Positions 37,105 through 46,191 of a stretch of 64,000 nucleotides of DNA are shown here, piece after piece (positions within the stretch are counted from its first letter, which is position 1; each line of letters begins with the position of its first letter). This DNA is from Flavobacteriales bacterium UBA7878 (GTDB lineage Bacteria > Bacteroidota > Bacteroidia > Flavobacteriales > Schleiferiaceae), in the NCBI GenBank assembly GCA_002501205.1, contig DLRW01000041.1, positions 96,421-160,420 on the forward strand, given 5' to 3'. Position numbers and translations under genes: made by a program. The notes beneath the pieces were generated by a model that did not search any database, was not told the origin of the DNA, and worked only from the letters and a program-made list of their open reading frames with translations.

Positions 37105-38006
37105 AAAGCCGAATTTTAGCCTTCATCCTGCTTTTAAGCAGTAGCGCCTTTGCCCAGCTTAGCTTTGAGGCCGAGGTGGATACCAACCAGATCAAATTGG
37201 GAGAGCCCATTCAATTAGAGCTCTCTGCCAAAGTTCCTAAAACAGCTGAGTACACTTGGCCCTTGCTCGAATCCGGTCAAAATGGAATTGAGATTCTCGA
37301 AAGTGGAAAATTAGACAGCCTGATCGAGGGGGACTGGATTCAATTGCATCAAAAATTTACCCTCACCTCCTTTGATAGTGGTGAAGTGGAAATTCCGGCT
37401 TTGGAATTATCTGTGCAAGACGAAGAGGTACAGCGCAGTTCGCCCATCGCCATACTGGTTTATTTCCCGGAAATTAAGGAGGAGCAAGATTATTTCGACA
37501 TCAAGGCACCGCGAGAAATCCCTTTCAATTACTGGCTCCTAGCCTATTGGGCCTTGGGCGCGGCAGGATTAGCCGCCTTAATTTATTACCTCTGGAAATT
37601 TTGGCAAAAGCGCAAAAAACAAGGTGAAAAGCAGGTGGAAGAAATTCAAATACCGCCTATTGAATGGGCTTTGGAAGAGCTCAATAAACTGGAAGCGAAA
37701 GGCCTCTGGCAAAATGGAAAAGCAAAGGCTTATTTCAGTGAATTAGATGAAATCCTCAAGATATTCCTGGAGCGCAAATTTGGCCTCAAGGCCCTGGAAT
37801 CTACGGCCGAGGAATTAATTGTAAAGATCAAGCCGCTCTGCAAAGAAGAAAGACATTTCAATAATCTGAAGAACAGTCTGCGCTTAAGCGCGATGGTGAA
37901 ATTTGCCCGCCAACAAAGCTTGCCGGAAGAAAATGTTCAGGCCCTGGATGCCGTGCGTGATTTTGTAAACAGTCAGGAAGCCCCAAAATTGGAAGCCGAT
38001 GTTTGA
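37101..38006 (+). CDS. short BatD-like membrane protein in the Bat operon
   Basis: The protein has 301 residues. The signal peptide (about 1-18) leads into a beta-sandwich whose start (LSFEAEVDTNQIKLGEPIQLEL) is like that of BatD in the same operon (VSFRAEVDRTEVNQGQQF). A transmembrane helix (about 148-168) and a cytoplasmic helical domain (about 195-290) follow. The cytoplasmic part again resembles the C-terminal part of BatD (KAYFSELDEILKIFLERKFG compared with ELFYQELETAIIGFFSDKFD). It looks like a small paralogue of BatD with fewer beta domains. It overlaps the neighbouring genes by four and eight bases. Confidence 0.8.
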   Translation: MKSRILAFILLLSSSAFAQLSFEAEVDTNQIKLGEPIQLELSAKVPKTAEYTWPLLESGQNGIEILESGKLDSLIEGDWIQLHQKFTLTSFDSGEVEIPALELSVQDEEVQRSSPIAILVYFPEIKEEQDYFDIKAPREIPFNYWLLAYWALGAAGLAALIYYLWKFWQKRKKQGEKQVEEIQIPPIEWALEELNKLEAKGLWQNGKAKAYFSELDEILKIFLERKFGLKALESTAEELIVKIKPLCKEERHFNNLKNSLRLSAMVKFARQQSLPEENVQALDAVRDFVNSQEAPKLEADV

Positions 38007-39000
38007 TTACGAATTTCAAAATCCCGAATTCCTTTGGCTGCTCTGCCTCTTACCGCTTTTAGGCTTTTGGTATTATTGGCGGCGCAAGGATAGCCATCCG
38101 GAAATACGCTTTCCCGAGGCTTCCTTTTTAGCCCAATCGAAGTTTAATCGCGGAGCCCTGCTTTATGCCTTGCCCTGGGTACTGCGTATTTTCAGCATTG
38201 CCCTACTTATCGTCGCTATGGCCCGCCCGCGGAATACCGAAGAGAATAACCGCAGTCGCAGCAGCGAGGGTATCGATATAGTAATGGCCCTGGATGTTTC
38301 GCCTTCCATGCTGGCCCAAGATCTTAAGCCCAATCGACTGGAGGCCACCAAAAAAGTAAGCACCGAATTTATCGACGGGCGTCCCAATGACCGTATTGGT
38401 CTGGTAGTTTATGCCGCAGAGAGCATGACTCAAATGCCATTGACTTCCGATCATGCCCTGCTTAAAAACAGCCTTAATGATTTACGATACGGCTTCCTGG
38501 CTAATGGAACCGCTATCGGCATGGGTTTGGCCACCACCATCAATCGATTAAAAGACAGCAAGGCGCAAAGTAAAGTTGCCATATTATTGACCGATGGCGA
38601 GAATAATGCCGGGGAAATTGAACCCCTATCCGCTGCCGACTGGGCCAAAGAATTTAATATCCGCGTTTATACGATTGGGGTGGGCACCAATGGAATGGCC
38701 AAAACGCCAGTTCAGCAAGATGGACGAGGCGGCTTCTTTTATGAGCGCATGCCAGTCAAGATTGATGAAGCCTTATTAAAAGAAATCGCCAATCGCACTG
38801 GTGGCAAGTACTTCCGGGCAACTGACAATAAAAAATTGGATGCCATTTATAAGGAAATCGACTCCCTCGAAAAAACCAAATTGAAGGAAATCCGCTTCTA
38901 TACTTACGAAGAGAAATTTGGTCTTTTCGCCCTCTCGGCACTAGGGCTTTTCCTATTGGAGATTCTATTGCGTTACACCCTCTTAAAGAGCTTTGTATAA
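37999..39000 (+). CDS. batA: BatA, vWA membrane protein
   Basis: The protein has 333 residues. Two N-terminal membrane helices (about 10-28 and 55-75), a vWA domain (about 90-290) with the MIDAS motif ALDVSPSML, and a C-terminal helix (about 308-328) make the standard Bat layout. In Bacteroides the Bat proteins support survival under oxygen stress. The molecular task is unknown but is thought to involve the MoxR ATPase and the periplasm. The stop and the ATG of batB share a base (TAATG). Confidence 0.92.
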   Translation: MFDYEFQNPEFLWLLCLLPLLGFWYYWRRKDSHPEIRFPEASFLAQSKFNRGALLYALPWVLRIFSIALLIVAMARPRNTEENNRSRSSEGIDIVMALDVSPSMLAQDLKPNRLEATKKVSTEFIDGRPNDRIGLVVYAAESMTQMPLTSDHALLKNSLNDLRYGFLANGTAIGMGLATTINRLKDSKAQSKVAILLTDGENNAGEIEPLSAADWAKEFNIRVYTIGVGTNGMAKTPVQQDGRGGFFYERMPVKIDEALLKEIANRTGGKYFRATDNKKLDAIYKEIDSLEKTKLKEIRFYTYEEKFGLFALSALGLFLLEILLRYTLLKSFV

Positions 39001-40043
39001 TGTATCGATTAGAGGAACCCACATATTTCTACCTGCTCCTCTTGATACCATTGATGTTGGTGGTATACAGCCTCTATCTGGCTTGGCGCCGAAGAGCCCA
39101 AAAGGCATTTGGTGATAAAGAGCTATTGGAAAAACTCAGCCCCGAGCGCAGTCAGAATAAGCCTAGCTTAAAATTCATCATTTACCTTACGGTGATTGCT
39201 CTTATCAGTATGGCTTTGGTAAATCCACAGATTGGCAGCCGCATGGAAAAGGTGCAGCGCGAAGGCCTGGATCTGGTTTTTGCCATTGATGTGAGCAAGA
39301 GCATGCTTTGCGAAGATGTACAGCCCAATCGATTAGACCGTGCCAAACTGCTAATCTCCCGCACCGTAGATGAATTGGTAAGCGATCGCATTGGCATTAT
39401 CACCTATGCTGGTCATGCCTACCCGCAATTGCCCATCACTACCGATTACAATGCGGCCAAGCTCTTTTTACAAAATATCAATACCGACCTCATCCCCTCT
39501 CAGGGCACAGCCATAAGCGATGCTATTGATCTGTCGACCCGCTTTTTTAATGATGAAGAGCAGCCCAATCGCTTATTGGTGATCCTTTCCGATGGTGAAG
39601 ATCATGAAGAAGGAATAGATGATGTGATTAGTAAGGCCTTAGATAAGAACATTCAGATTTATACCATTGGCTTTGGAACCGAAAGAGGTGGCCCAATACC
39701 TGTAAAGCAAGGGGGAACCATTACAAGCTATAAAAAGGATCAAAACGGAGAAACCGTAATTACCAAGCTCAATTCTAGTCTTCTCAAGCGAATTGCCGCG
39801 GAAGGAGATGGAAAATATTTTTCCGGAAATCGAAGCAAGGCCGCCGTGGACTTCTTAATGGAGGAAATGATGAAGATGGAGAAATCCGAGTTTGAGAGTG
39901 AATTGTATGCAGATTATGAAGATCAGTTTCAATGGCTTTTGGCTCCGGCTCTCTTGCTTCTAATTTTGGATGTCTTCATCCTCGAAAGAAAAACCCAATG
40001 GTTTAAGAACCTAAATTTATTCGATCGTCATGAAGAACTTTAG
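39000..40043 (+). CDS. batB: BatB, vWA membrane protein
   Basis: The protein has 347 residues with the same topology as BatA: helices near 8-25 and 58-75, a vWA domain with FAIDVSKSMLCEDVQPNRL (MIDAS), and a final helix near 305-325. It differs by a longer loop after GTERGGPIPV. BatA and BatB are paralogues and probably form a membrane complex. The gene overlaps batC by 14 bases. Confidence 0.92.
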   Translation: MYRLEEPTYFYLLLLIPLMLVVYSLYLAWRRRAQKAFGDKELLEKLSPERSQNKPSLKFIIYLTVIALISMALVNPQIGSRMEKVQREGLDLVFAIDVSKSMLCEDVQPNRLDRAKLLISRTVDELVSDRIGIITYAGHAYPQLPITTDYNAAKLFLQNINTDLIPSQGTAISDAIDLSTRFFNDEEQPNRLLVILSDGEDHEEGIDDVISKALDKNIQIYTIGFGTERGGPIPVKQGGTITSYKKDQNGETVITKLNSSLLKRIAAEGDGKYFSGNRSKAAVDFLMEEMMKMEKSEFESELYADYEDQFQWLLAPALLLLILDVFILERKTQWFKNLNLFDRHEEL

Positions 40044-40932
40044 TTTGATTTTAGGCATCTTATTGAGCATCGGCTTGCAAGCCCAGGAGGTTCGTAAGCA
40101 GATCAAAGAAGGAAATAAGGCTTTCGCCGCTAAGGCCTATGATGAGGCAGAAATCAAATACCGCGAGGCTGCAGCATTAGCAGAAGAAAAAGATCTCTCG
40201 GTAAGTCAGTACAATTTGGGAGATGCGCTTTACAAGCAAGAGCGCTATCAAGAAGCGATCGAAGCCTACGAGCTCAGTTTGGCCCGTACTGAAGATCCAG
40301 CCCGTAAGGCGGAGATCTATCACAATTTGGGGAACTCCTATCTTAAAAATGAGCAATTAAAAGAGGCTATTCAGGCCTATAAAAATGCCTTAAAGCATAA
40401 CCCTGCGGATGAAGAAACCCGCTATAATCTGGCTAAGGCTTTAGCGGAACAAAAGAAACAGCAAGAGCAGCAAAAACAAAATGGCGATTCGGATCAAGAT
40501 CAGGATCAGAATAGTCAGGATAAAGACCAGAATTCCGATTCGCAGCAAAATCAGGATCAAGAGAAATCCGATCAGGAGAAACAGGATCAAAAGGGCGAAA
40601 ATTCGGAGGATCAAAAGCCTCAGGAGCCCCAAAATCAGGAAGGTCAGAACCCTAAGGATCAAGAAAAGCAGGGCGAGCAGGATTCCCAGCAAAATCCTCA
40701 AGATCAAAAGTCGGAACAGCAAAAGCAGAAGCCTCAAAAAGGTGGCTCTCAGGGCAAAGAATCCCAAGCTGAAAACAAAGCCGCTCAGGCGGAGAAAGAA
40801 GCTGCCCAGCAGAGTCGCAAGAATATTGAACGTTTACTTGAGGCCTTGCAAAGAGCCGAACTTGAAACGCAGGCCCGCCTCCAGCGTAAGAAGATGAAAG
40901 CCAAACCCAATCCCGGATCAAAAGACTGGTAA
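40030..40932 (+). CDS. batC: BatC, TPR protein with long Gln/Asp/Lys-rich tail
   Basis: The protein has 300 residues. A signal peptide (1-19) is followed by three tetratricopeptide repeats (about 22-140; YNLGDALYKQERYQEAIEAY, YHNLGNSYLKNEQLKEAI). A low-complexity region of about 100 residues follows, made almost only of Q, D, E, K, N, S and P. The end (RLLEALQRAELETQARLQRKK, then KDW) is the conserved BatC tail. The tail is acidic to neutral and surely disordered. In the DNA the same part is a run of CAG/GAT/AAG codons, which makes long mirror ORFs in other frames that are not genes. It is coupled to batD by TAATG. Confidence 0.88.
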   Translation: MKNFSLILGILLSIGLQAQEVRKQIKEGNKAFAAKAYDEAEIKYREAAALAEEKDLSVSQYNLGDALYKQERYQEAIEAYELSLARTEDPARKAEIYHNLGNSYLKNEQLKEAIQAYKNALKHNPADEETRYNLAKALAEQKKQQEQQKQNGDSDQDQDQNSQDKDQNSDSQQNQDQEKSDQEKQDQKGENSEDQKPQEPQNQEGQNPKDQEKQGEQDSQQNPQDQKSEQQKQKPQKGGSQGKESQAENKAAQAEKEAAQQSRKNIERLLEALQRAELETQARLQRKKMKAKPNPGSKDW

Positions 40933-42686
40933 TGAAAACTTGGATTTATCTCATAGCATTTAGTTTGCAATTAGGCTGGCTTCCCGCTCAGGTGAGTTTT
41001 CGGGCGGAAGTAGATCGCACGGAAGTAAACCAAGGGCAGCAATTCCGGGTCAATTTTGTGATCAATCAAGAAGGTCGTGGATTTCAAGCGCCCTCCTTCG
41101 AAGGATTTCGGGTTTTAGGCGGACCGGCTACCTCCATCAGTTCTTCCATTGATAATAGTGGGGTGCGCTATTCCCTCACCTACACCTATTTACTGAAGGC
41201 CGATCAACTAGGGGAGCATATCATCGGGCCGGCAAAAATTCAGGTGAAAGGCAAAAGCTACCAAACGCAAAACCTGAAAATAAAGGTGGTGGAAACCAAG
41301 CGAACGCAAAGTTCCTCCGAACCTGAATTGGCCTTTATAAAGCCCTATGCCAATAAAACCACCGTTTATGTGGGTGAACCCCTGATGGTGGCCAACCGCA
41401 TTTACATCCGCAAGCAATTGCAAACCGGCCGTTTCAACTTCGAAGAAACACCCAAATTCGAAGGTTTTTACAAGGAGCAAATTCAAAGGAACAACCTGAA
41501 CGAAAAGCTGGAATACATCAATAATCTGGCTTATATCACCGCCAATATTGACGAGCACGTAATTATCCCACAAAAGCCCGGCAGCTTCGATTTAGGCTCT
41601 GCCACCATAAGCCTGCCCGTGCGGGTAAATACCGGAAAAAGAGACTATTTCGGTTTTCCTTTAAGCACCACCAAAGAATTAAGCTTGCAGGCCCATTACC
41701 CTAAAATCACGGTTAAACCGCTGCCCGATAAAGGTCGGCCCCAAAACTTCAGTGGAGCGGTGGGCGACTTCAGTATAAAATCTCAGGTGAGCAGCACCGA
41801 GATTAATATGGATGGCAGCATCAGCTACACCATTCGCATCGAAGGAAAGGGCAACATCAAATTTGTGGAACTGCCGGAAATAGAATTCCCCTCTGCCTTT
41901 GAGGTCTTCGATCCCGAGATCAAAGAAAGTAGCAGCGTTAATGCCCGCGGTATGAGCGGCTATAAGGAAATTGAATATTTGCTGGTTCCACGCTATGGCG
42001 GTAGCTACAAAATTGAACCTATCGTATTCAATTATTTCGACCCTAAGCAAGAGCGTTATGTGCAATTGGAAACTGAGGCTTTTGAAGTAAGCATTAAGGG
42101 TGGTGGACAAGCGGCACCTCGCAATTCAACATCGCCCTTAGCGGGAGAAAGCACCAGCGATGCGGTAGATTTCTTGAATAAGGACATCCTCTTTATTAAA
42201 ACCAAGGCTTCAAACTGGCATAATCCCAATGAACAATTTTTAGGTTCTGGCGCTTTCTGGGGCTGGTTCTTGAGTTTAGTATCCTTAGGCCTCTCGCTTA
42301 TCGCCATTTGGTGGCGCAAAAAAGCGGAGTTTACTAATCGGGATAGCCTTCGTAAACAGCGGGCAGGTAAAGCGGCTTTAAAGAAATTGCGCAAAGCTCA
42401 GGCAGCTTTAAAGGCCAATGATGCGGAACTCTTTTACCAGGAATTGGAAACTGCCATTATCGGCTTCTTCAGCGATAAATTTGATCGGGGTGTTAGCGGA
42501 TTAAGCAAAGAATACTTGCAAGAGCGTTTGAGCAAAGCCCAAGTTTTGGAAAGCGATATCAAAGCCCTTTTGGAGCTTTTGGAAAAATCAGAAATGGCTC
42601 GTTTCACCGGTTTAAAACTAGAAGCCGCCGCCCAGGATTACGATCGCGCTATTGAAGTACTCACCGAAATCGAAAAGCAGTTATGA
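40932..42686 (+). CDS. batD: BatD, oxygen tolerance membrane protein
   Basis: The protein has 584 residues. A signal peptide (about 1-18) precedes several beta-sandwich domains (about 20-400), with the BatD opening VSFRAEVDRTEVNQGQQF and the QAHYPKITVKPLP segment. A membrane helix lies at about 437-458, followed by a cytoplasmic helical domain (about 465-584). Most of the protein would face the periplasm. It may be the receptor on which the Bat/MoxR system acts (inference). It overlaps batE by four bases (ATGA). Confidence 0.92.
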   Translation: MKTWIYLIAFSLQLGWLPAQVSFRAEVDRTEVNQGQQFRVNFVINQEGRGFQAPSFEGFRVLGGPATSISSSIDNSGVRYSLTYTYLLKADQLGEHIIGPAKIQVKGKSYQTQNLKIKVVETKRTQSSSEPELAFIKPYANKTTVYVGEPLMVANRIYIRKQLQTGRFNFEETPKFEGFYKEQIQRNNLNEKLEYINNLAYITANIDEHVIIPQKPGSFDLGSATISLPVRVNTGKRDYFGFPLSTTKELSLQAHYPKITVKPLPDKGRPQNFSGAVGDFSIKSQVSSTEINMDGSISYTIRIEGKGNIKFVELPEIEFPSAFEVFDPEIKESSSVNARGMSGYKEIEYLLVPRYGGSYKIEPIVFNYFDPKQERYVQLETEAFEVSIKGGGQAAPRNSTSPLAGESTSDAVDFLNKDILFIKTKASNWHNPNEQFLGSGAFWGWFLSLVSLGLSLIAIWWRKKAEFTNRDSLRKQRAGKAALKKLRKAQAALKANDAELFYQELETAIIGFFSDKFDRGVSGLSKEYLQERLSKAQVLESDIKALLELLEKSEMARFTGLKLEAAAQDYDRAIEVLTEIEKQL

Positions 42687-43426
42687 GAAATTTCCTTTTC
42701 ATCGGAGTGATATTGATTCAGGCCTTGCCCCTATTGGCCAGCAATACGCTGTTTGAGCAAGCCAATAAGGCCTATCAAGAAGAAGACTTTTTAAAAGCGG
42801 TGGAACTCTACGATAGCATTGCCGCGCAAGGAGAAGTAAGTGCGGCACTCTATTATAATTTGGGCAATGCGCATTATGAAAACGGGGCCCTGGCCAAGGC
42901 CATTCTCAATTATGAGCGTGCATTGCGATTAGATCCTAAGGACGAAGAAATTCTGCATAATCTGGCCCTGGCCAAAAGCAAGCGCATCGACCGTTTTGAA
43001 GAGATGCCCCAAAATCTCTTTAAGGCTTTTCGATTGAGTGTTTTGCAGTTGTTTCAGCCGGATAATTGGGCGCGTTTAGCCCTGGGTTTTCTAGCCTTGG
43101 CTTTGGCCGGATTGGCCCTTTACCTCTTTAGCTCTTACGGCCGGATTGGTTTTGTGAGCCTGCTCGGCGGAAGCCTGCTCAGCCTCTTCAGCTTAATTAT
43201 GGCCTATAGTCATCAGCATTATCGCGAAGAGCATCCGGGACTCATCATTATGTCCGACTCGGCCTATGTAAAAAGCGGTCCGGGCTCGGAGGCCGAAGAC
43301 CTCTTCATCTTACATGCCGGCACCAAAGGAGAGCAATTAGATCATTTTGAAGGCTGGACCAAATTGCGACTGATCGACGGAAAAATCGGTTGGTTACCGG
43401 ATGAGGATATTGAACAAATCCCTTAA
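42683..43426 (+). CDS. batE: BatE, TPR plus SH3-like protein
   Basis: The protein has 247 residues. Signal peptide (1-19), two TPR repeats (about 20-95; ALYYNLGNAHYENGALAKAILNYERAL), two membrane helices (about 126-146 and 152-170) and a C-terminal bacterial SH3-type domain (about 182-247; DSAYVKSGPGSEAEDLFILHAG, then GWTKLRLIDGKIGWLP). This fits BatE. It is the last gene of the Bat operon and overlaps the convergent dgt gene by four bases. Confidence 0.9.
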   Translation: MRNFLFIGVILIQALPLLASNTLFEQANKAYQEEDFLKAVELYDSIAAQGEVSAALYYNLGNAHYENGALAKAILNYERALRLDPKDEEILHNLALAKSKRIDRFEEMPQNLFKAFRLSVLQLFQPDNWARLALGFLALALAGLALYLFSSYGRIGFVSLLGGSLLSLFSLIMAYSHQHYREEHPGLIIMSDSAYVKSGPGSEAEDLFILHAGTKGEQLDHFEGWTKLRLIDGKIGWLPDEDIEQIP

Positions 43427-44799
43427 ATCCCGGGTACCGAAATCCCTCTGAGGTTGCGATACAATTCCAGGGCATAATTGTCGGTCATGCCGCTTACAAA
43501 GTCCAGAATACACATCACCTTTTCATAGGGTCGATCCTCTTCCTCAAATTGAAATTGATTGGGAATTAAAGCCAGTACTTTTTGATGTCGTTTTTGGCGA
43601 TCATCCTTAGCCAAGAGGGCTGCCTCCACAAAATCTTCAATCAGGCCACTCATAATTTTGAAGCCCGCCAATTCGATTTTCATCACACTATCGTGATTGT
43701 AAATCCGACCGATGGATTTCTTTTCAATCTGCTTCAGCGCATTTTGATAGGGCTTTAGGCTATCCAATAAGGAAGTACTGAAATCGCCCTTAAGAATCAC
43801 TTCTTGATTAGCTAAAAACGCATCGGCGCAAGCCTGTACCAAAGCATTAATCACCTTAGCCCTTAAATAGGCCACCGACTCATTTTTATCCTCACGTAGG
43901 TTTTCCAGATTCCGGCCTAGGCGGGTCATATCCGTATTAGGATCCTGCTCCAGCACCCGCATAAAATCGTCTTTTACCTCTTCAAAGCTGAGGATGCCCA
44001 AGCGATGTGCATCTTCATAGTCGATAATGCTGTAGCAAATATCATCGGCCGCCTCTACCAGATACACAAAGGGATGCCGACGATAAGCCAGGGGTTTCTC
44101 ACTATCTAAAGCCAAGGGGAACTCCCTCACAATGGCCTCAAAAACCTCCTGATCATCTTGAAAGAAACCATATTTACTGCGGTGCTTGCCCTTCTTTTTA
44201 TCCCGGGCCAGGCTTTCGCAAGGATATTTTAGGATGCTGGCCAAAGTGGTGTAGGTCATTTGCAGACCTCCCTTCATGCGGCCTTTAAATTGCCGACTGA
44301 GCAAACGCAGAGCATTGGCATTGCCTTCAAAATGGGTAAGGTCTTCCCATTCGCCAGCGGTAAATGCAGCTCTAAAACCTTTGTCGTGCTCGCGATCAAG
44401 AAAGTATTTGGAAATGGCTTCTTCACCCGAATGCCCAAAGGCGGGATTACCTAAATCGTGGGCCAGGCAGGCAGCGGAAACTACTGACTTTAATTGGTTG
44501 CGGTAAAAATCGCGGGCCTTTTCATCCTCCTTTAGGGTGGGCAAATTGGCCAGCTTTTCCCCAACAATCATCCCCAAAGAACGCCCCACACTAACCACCT
44601 CTAAAGAGTGAGTAAGGCGATTATGTACAAAAACCCGCTCCGGCAATGGGAATACCTGGGTTTTGTTTTGCAAGCGCCTAAAGGCGGATGAGAAAATAAT
44701 ACGGTCGTAGTCCCTTTCGTAAACCGATCGCGCATCTTCGGGCATACGATCGTCGCCAAAACGGCGCGGACTGTAGCAATTTTTCCAGCTCAATTCCAT
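43423..44799 (-). CDS. dgt: deoxyguanosinetriphosphate triphosphohydrolase
   Basis: The protein has 458 residues of the HD superfamily. Near the start is the dNTPase segment DYDRIIFSSAFRRLQNKTQVFPL. The metal site follows as NRLTHSLEVVSVGRSLG (His) and ACLAHDLGNPAFGHSGEEAI (HD plus the extra His). Such enzymes split dNTPs into nucleoside and triphosphate and keep dNTP pools low. Whether dGTP is the only substrate is not known. Length and the VEAADDICYSIIDYEDA motif fit the type 2 family. It is divergent from the COG0857-like gene with overlapping promoter signals. Confidence 0.92.
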   Translation of the reverse strand: MELSWKNCYSPRRFGDDRMPEDARSVYERDYDRIIFSSAFRRLQNKTQVFPLPERVFVHNRLTHSLEVVSVGRSLGMIVGEKLANLPTLKEDEKARDFYRNQLKSVVSAACLAHDLGNPAFGHSGEEAISKYFLDREHDKGFRAAFTAGEWEDLTHFEGNANALRLLSRQFKGRMKGGLQMTYTTLASILKYPCESLARDKKKGKHRSKYGFFQDDQEVFEAIVREFPLALDSEKPLAYRRHPFVYLVEAADDICYSIIDYEDAHRLGILSFEEVKDDFMRVLEQDPNTDMTRLGRNLENLREDKNESVAYLRAKVINALVQACADAFLANQEVILKGDFSTSLLDSLKPYQNALKQIEKKSIGRIYNHDSVMKIELAGFKIMSGLIEDFVEAALLAKDDRQKRHQKVLALIPNQFQFEEEDRPYEKVMCILDFVSGMTDNYALELYRNLRGISVPGI

Positions 44800-44830
44800 G
44801 GCTTAAAGGTCGGGAGCTTTTTGTTATCGG

Positions 44831-44861
44831 CAAATATTCCGGCCCTTTGAAATCAGATCAA
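44831..44861 (-). promoter_or_regulatory. candidate promoter of dgt
   Basis: On the minus strand TTG (44861-44859) and AATATTTG (44838-44831) are 20 bases apart, one base off the TAnnTTTG box. It overlaps the opposite promoter of the next gene. Confidence 0.3.
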
Positions 44862-44880
44862 GAAATGCTTCTTAGCTTTG
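44846..44880 (+). promoter_or_regulatory. candidate promoter of the COG0857-like gene
   Basis: TTTG (44846-44849) and TAGCTTTG (44873-44880) are 23 bases apart, inside the 17-23 spacing reported for flavobacterial promoters. The ATG follows 14 bases later. Confidence 0.35.
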
Positions 44881-44894
44881 ATTAAAGCCTAAGC

Positions 44895-45995
44895 ATGAAA
44901 AAGTATCAAACCTTATACGTTGCCGCTTCCCGCCAGCACGTGGGAAAAACTACCTCAACCCTGGGTCTGGCCTACTGCCTGCAACGCCTGGGGATTGATA
45001 TTGGCTACTGTAAGCCGGTAGGGCAACAGTTTGTAGACCTCAATGACCTGAAGGTTGATAAGGACACCATATTATTCTCGGATCTCATTCAGTTTGACCT
45101 CCATCCCGAAATTCACAGTCCGGTAATTTTAGGCTCAGGAGCCACCACCGATTTTATCGATCACCCCGAAAACTTCAATTACGCGGAGAAAATCCTGAAG
45201 GCCAAAGTGGCTTTGGAAAGTCGTAAAGAGCTTACCATCCATGAGGGTACCGGACATCCCGGAGTAGGATCGGTGGTAAACCTCAGCAATGCCAAGGTGG
45301 CCAAAATGCTGGATGCCCAGGTAATCTTTATTGCCGAAGGGGGCGTAGGCTCTACCATCGATATGATTAATATGTGCATCTCCCTTTTCCGAGAGGAAGG
45401 CGTGCCCATTTTAGGGGTCATCGTAAATAAGGTACGGGAGGAGAAGATTGATAAGATTCGTCCCTACATCGAAAAATGGCTCAATTCGCAGGGCATACCC
45501 TTATTAGGGATGGTGCCTTATGATCGCACTTTGGCCTGGCCGGTAATGAGCACCGTGTGCAAGGCTATTAATGGCACAGTGCGCTCCAATTCGCATGCCT
45601 TGCGCAATAAGGTTGCGGATGTTTTAGCCGGAACTGTATTGGATCGCACCAAGCTCGAAAAGCGCGATAATCTTCTATTGGTAGTGGGCACCCACCGCCT
45701 GGATGAAACCCTGGGTAAGATTTTACACATTAATGCCGAGCTGGCGATTGAAGAATGGCCTTTGAGCGGCATTATTGTTTGTGGTGAAGGGGAAATCAGC
45801 AGCGAAACCCAGCGGGCGATCGATTATTACCAAACCCCTTTAATTCATACCGATTTGGATACCTATGGCGTGGTGCTAAAGGTGAGTCGGATTGAAGTGA
45901 AGATTAACCGCGATACCCCCTGGAAGATTAAGCGCGCGATTGATCTGATAGAGCAGAATGTAGATTTGGATTACATCAAAAAGAAAATTTCTTAA
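44895..45995 (+). CDS. P-loop protein of the BioD/phosphotransacetylase N-domain type (COG0857-like)
   Basis: The protein has 366 residues. The N-terminal half (1-215) is a dethiobiotin-synthetase-like NTPase with P-loop ASRQHVGKTT, a glycine-rich EGTGHPGVGSVVNLSNAKVA segment and a VIVNKV switch region. The C-terminal half (about 215-360) resembles the DRTGG domain found beside it in COG0857 proteins and in the N-terminal part of long phosphotransacetylases (LPLSGIIV-like, here EWPLSGIIVCGEGE). Function is unproven; a ligand-sensing or nucleotide-dependent role is likely. It is followed by tRNA-Ala. Confidence 0.8.
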   Translation: MKKYQTLYVAASRQHVGKTTSTLGLAYCLQRLGIDIGYCKPVGQQFVDLNDLKVDKDTILFSDLIQFDLHPEIHSPVILGSGATTDFIDHPENFNYAEKILKAKVALESRKELTIHEGTGHPGVGSVVNLSNAKVAKMLDAQVIFIAEGGVGSTIDMINMCISLFREEGVPILGVIVNKVREEKIDKIRPYIEKWLNSQGIPLLGMVPYDRTLAWPVMSTVCKAINGTVRSNSHALRNKVADVLAGTVLDRTKLEKRDNLLLVVGTHRLDETLGKILHINAELAIEEWPLSGIIVCGEGEISSETQRAIDYYQTPLIHTDLDTYGVVLKVSRIEVKINRDTPWKIKRAIDLIEQNVDLDYIKKKIS

Positions 45996-46020
45996 AAAAG
46001 TAGGAAAACGAATTTTCTCC

Positions 46021-46028
46021 TATATTTG
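46021..46028 (+). promoter_or_regulatory. -7 box of tRNA-Ala
   Basis: TATATTTG is a perfect TAnnTTTG match ending 14 bases before the tRNA. No TTG at the -33 position is seen. Confidence 0.45.
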
Positions 46029-46042
46029 CCCTCCCAAATTTC

Positions 46043-46116
46043 GGGGCATTAGCTCAGCTGGCTAGAGCGCTACACTGGCAGTGTAGAGGTCATCGGTTCG
46101 ACTCCGATATGCTCCA
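46043..46116 (+). tRNA. tRNA-Ala (anticodon GGC)
   Basis: A full cloverleaf folds: 7-bp acceptor stem with the alanine identity pair G3-U70, D arm GCTC...GAGC, anticodon loop CTGGCAG with anticodon GGC (reads GCC), and T arm ATCGG-TTCGACT-CCGAT. The discriminator base is A and the CCA end is not encoded. A strong terminator follows, so it is transcribed alone. An AT-rich gene cassette begins directly after it. Confidence 0.97.
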
Positions 46117-46127
46117 CAGCAAAATTG

Positions 46128-46153
46128 AAGGCACGGTTTCCGTGCCTTTTTTT
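46128..46153 (+). terminator. terminator after tRNA-Ala
   Basis: A perfect 9-bp stem AAGGCACGG/CCGTGCCTT with loop TTT runs into a T-tract. Confidence 0.95.
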
Positions 46154-46191
46154 GTTTGGGGACTATCTAACTCAATCTCAAAGTGCATTTT

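Noticed and set aside
40441..40897. Long open frames on both strands inside batC (108, 138 and 89 residues)
   Set aside because: They are made of Arg/Ile/Leu or similar biased residues only because the coding frame is a low-complexity CAG/GAT/AAG tract. They have no start signals and no domain.
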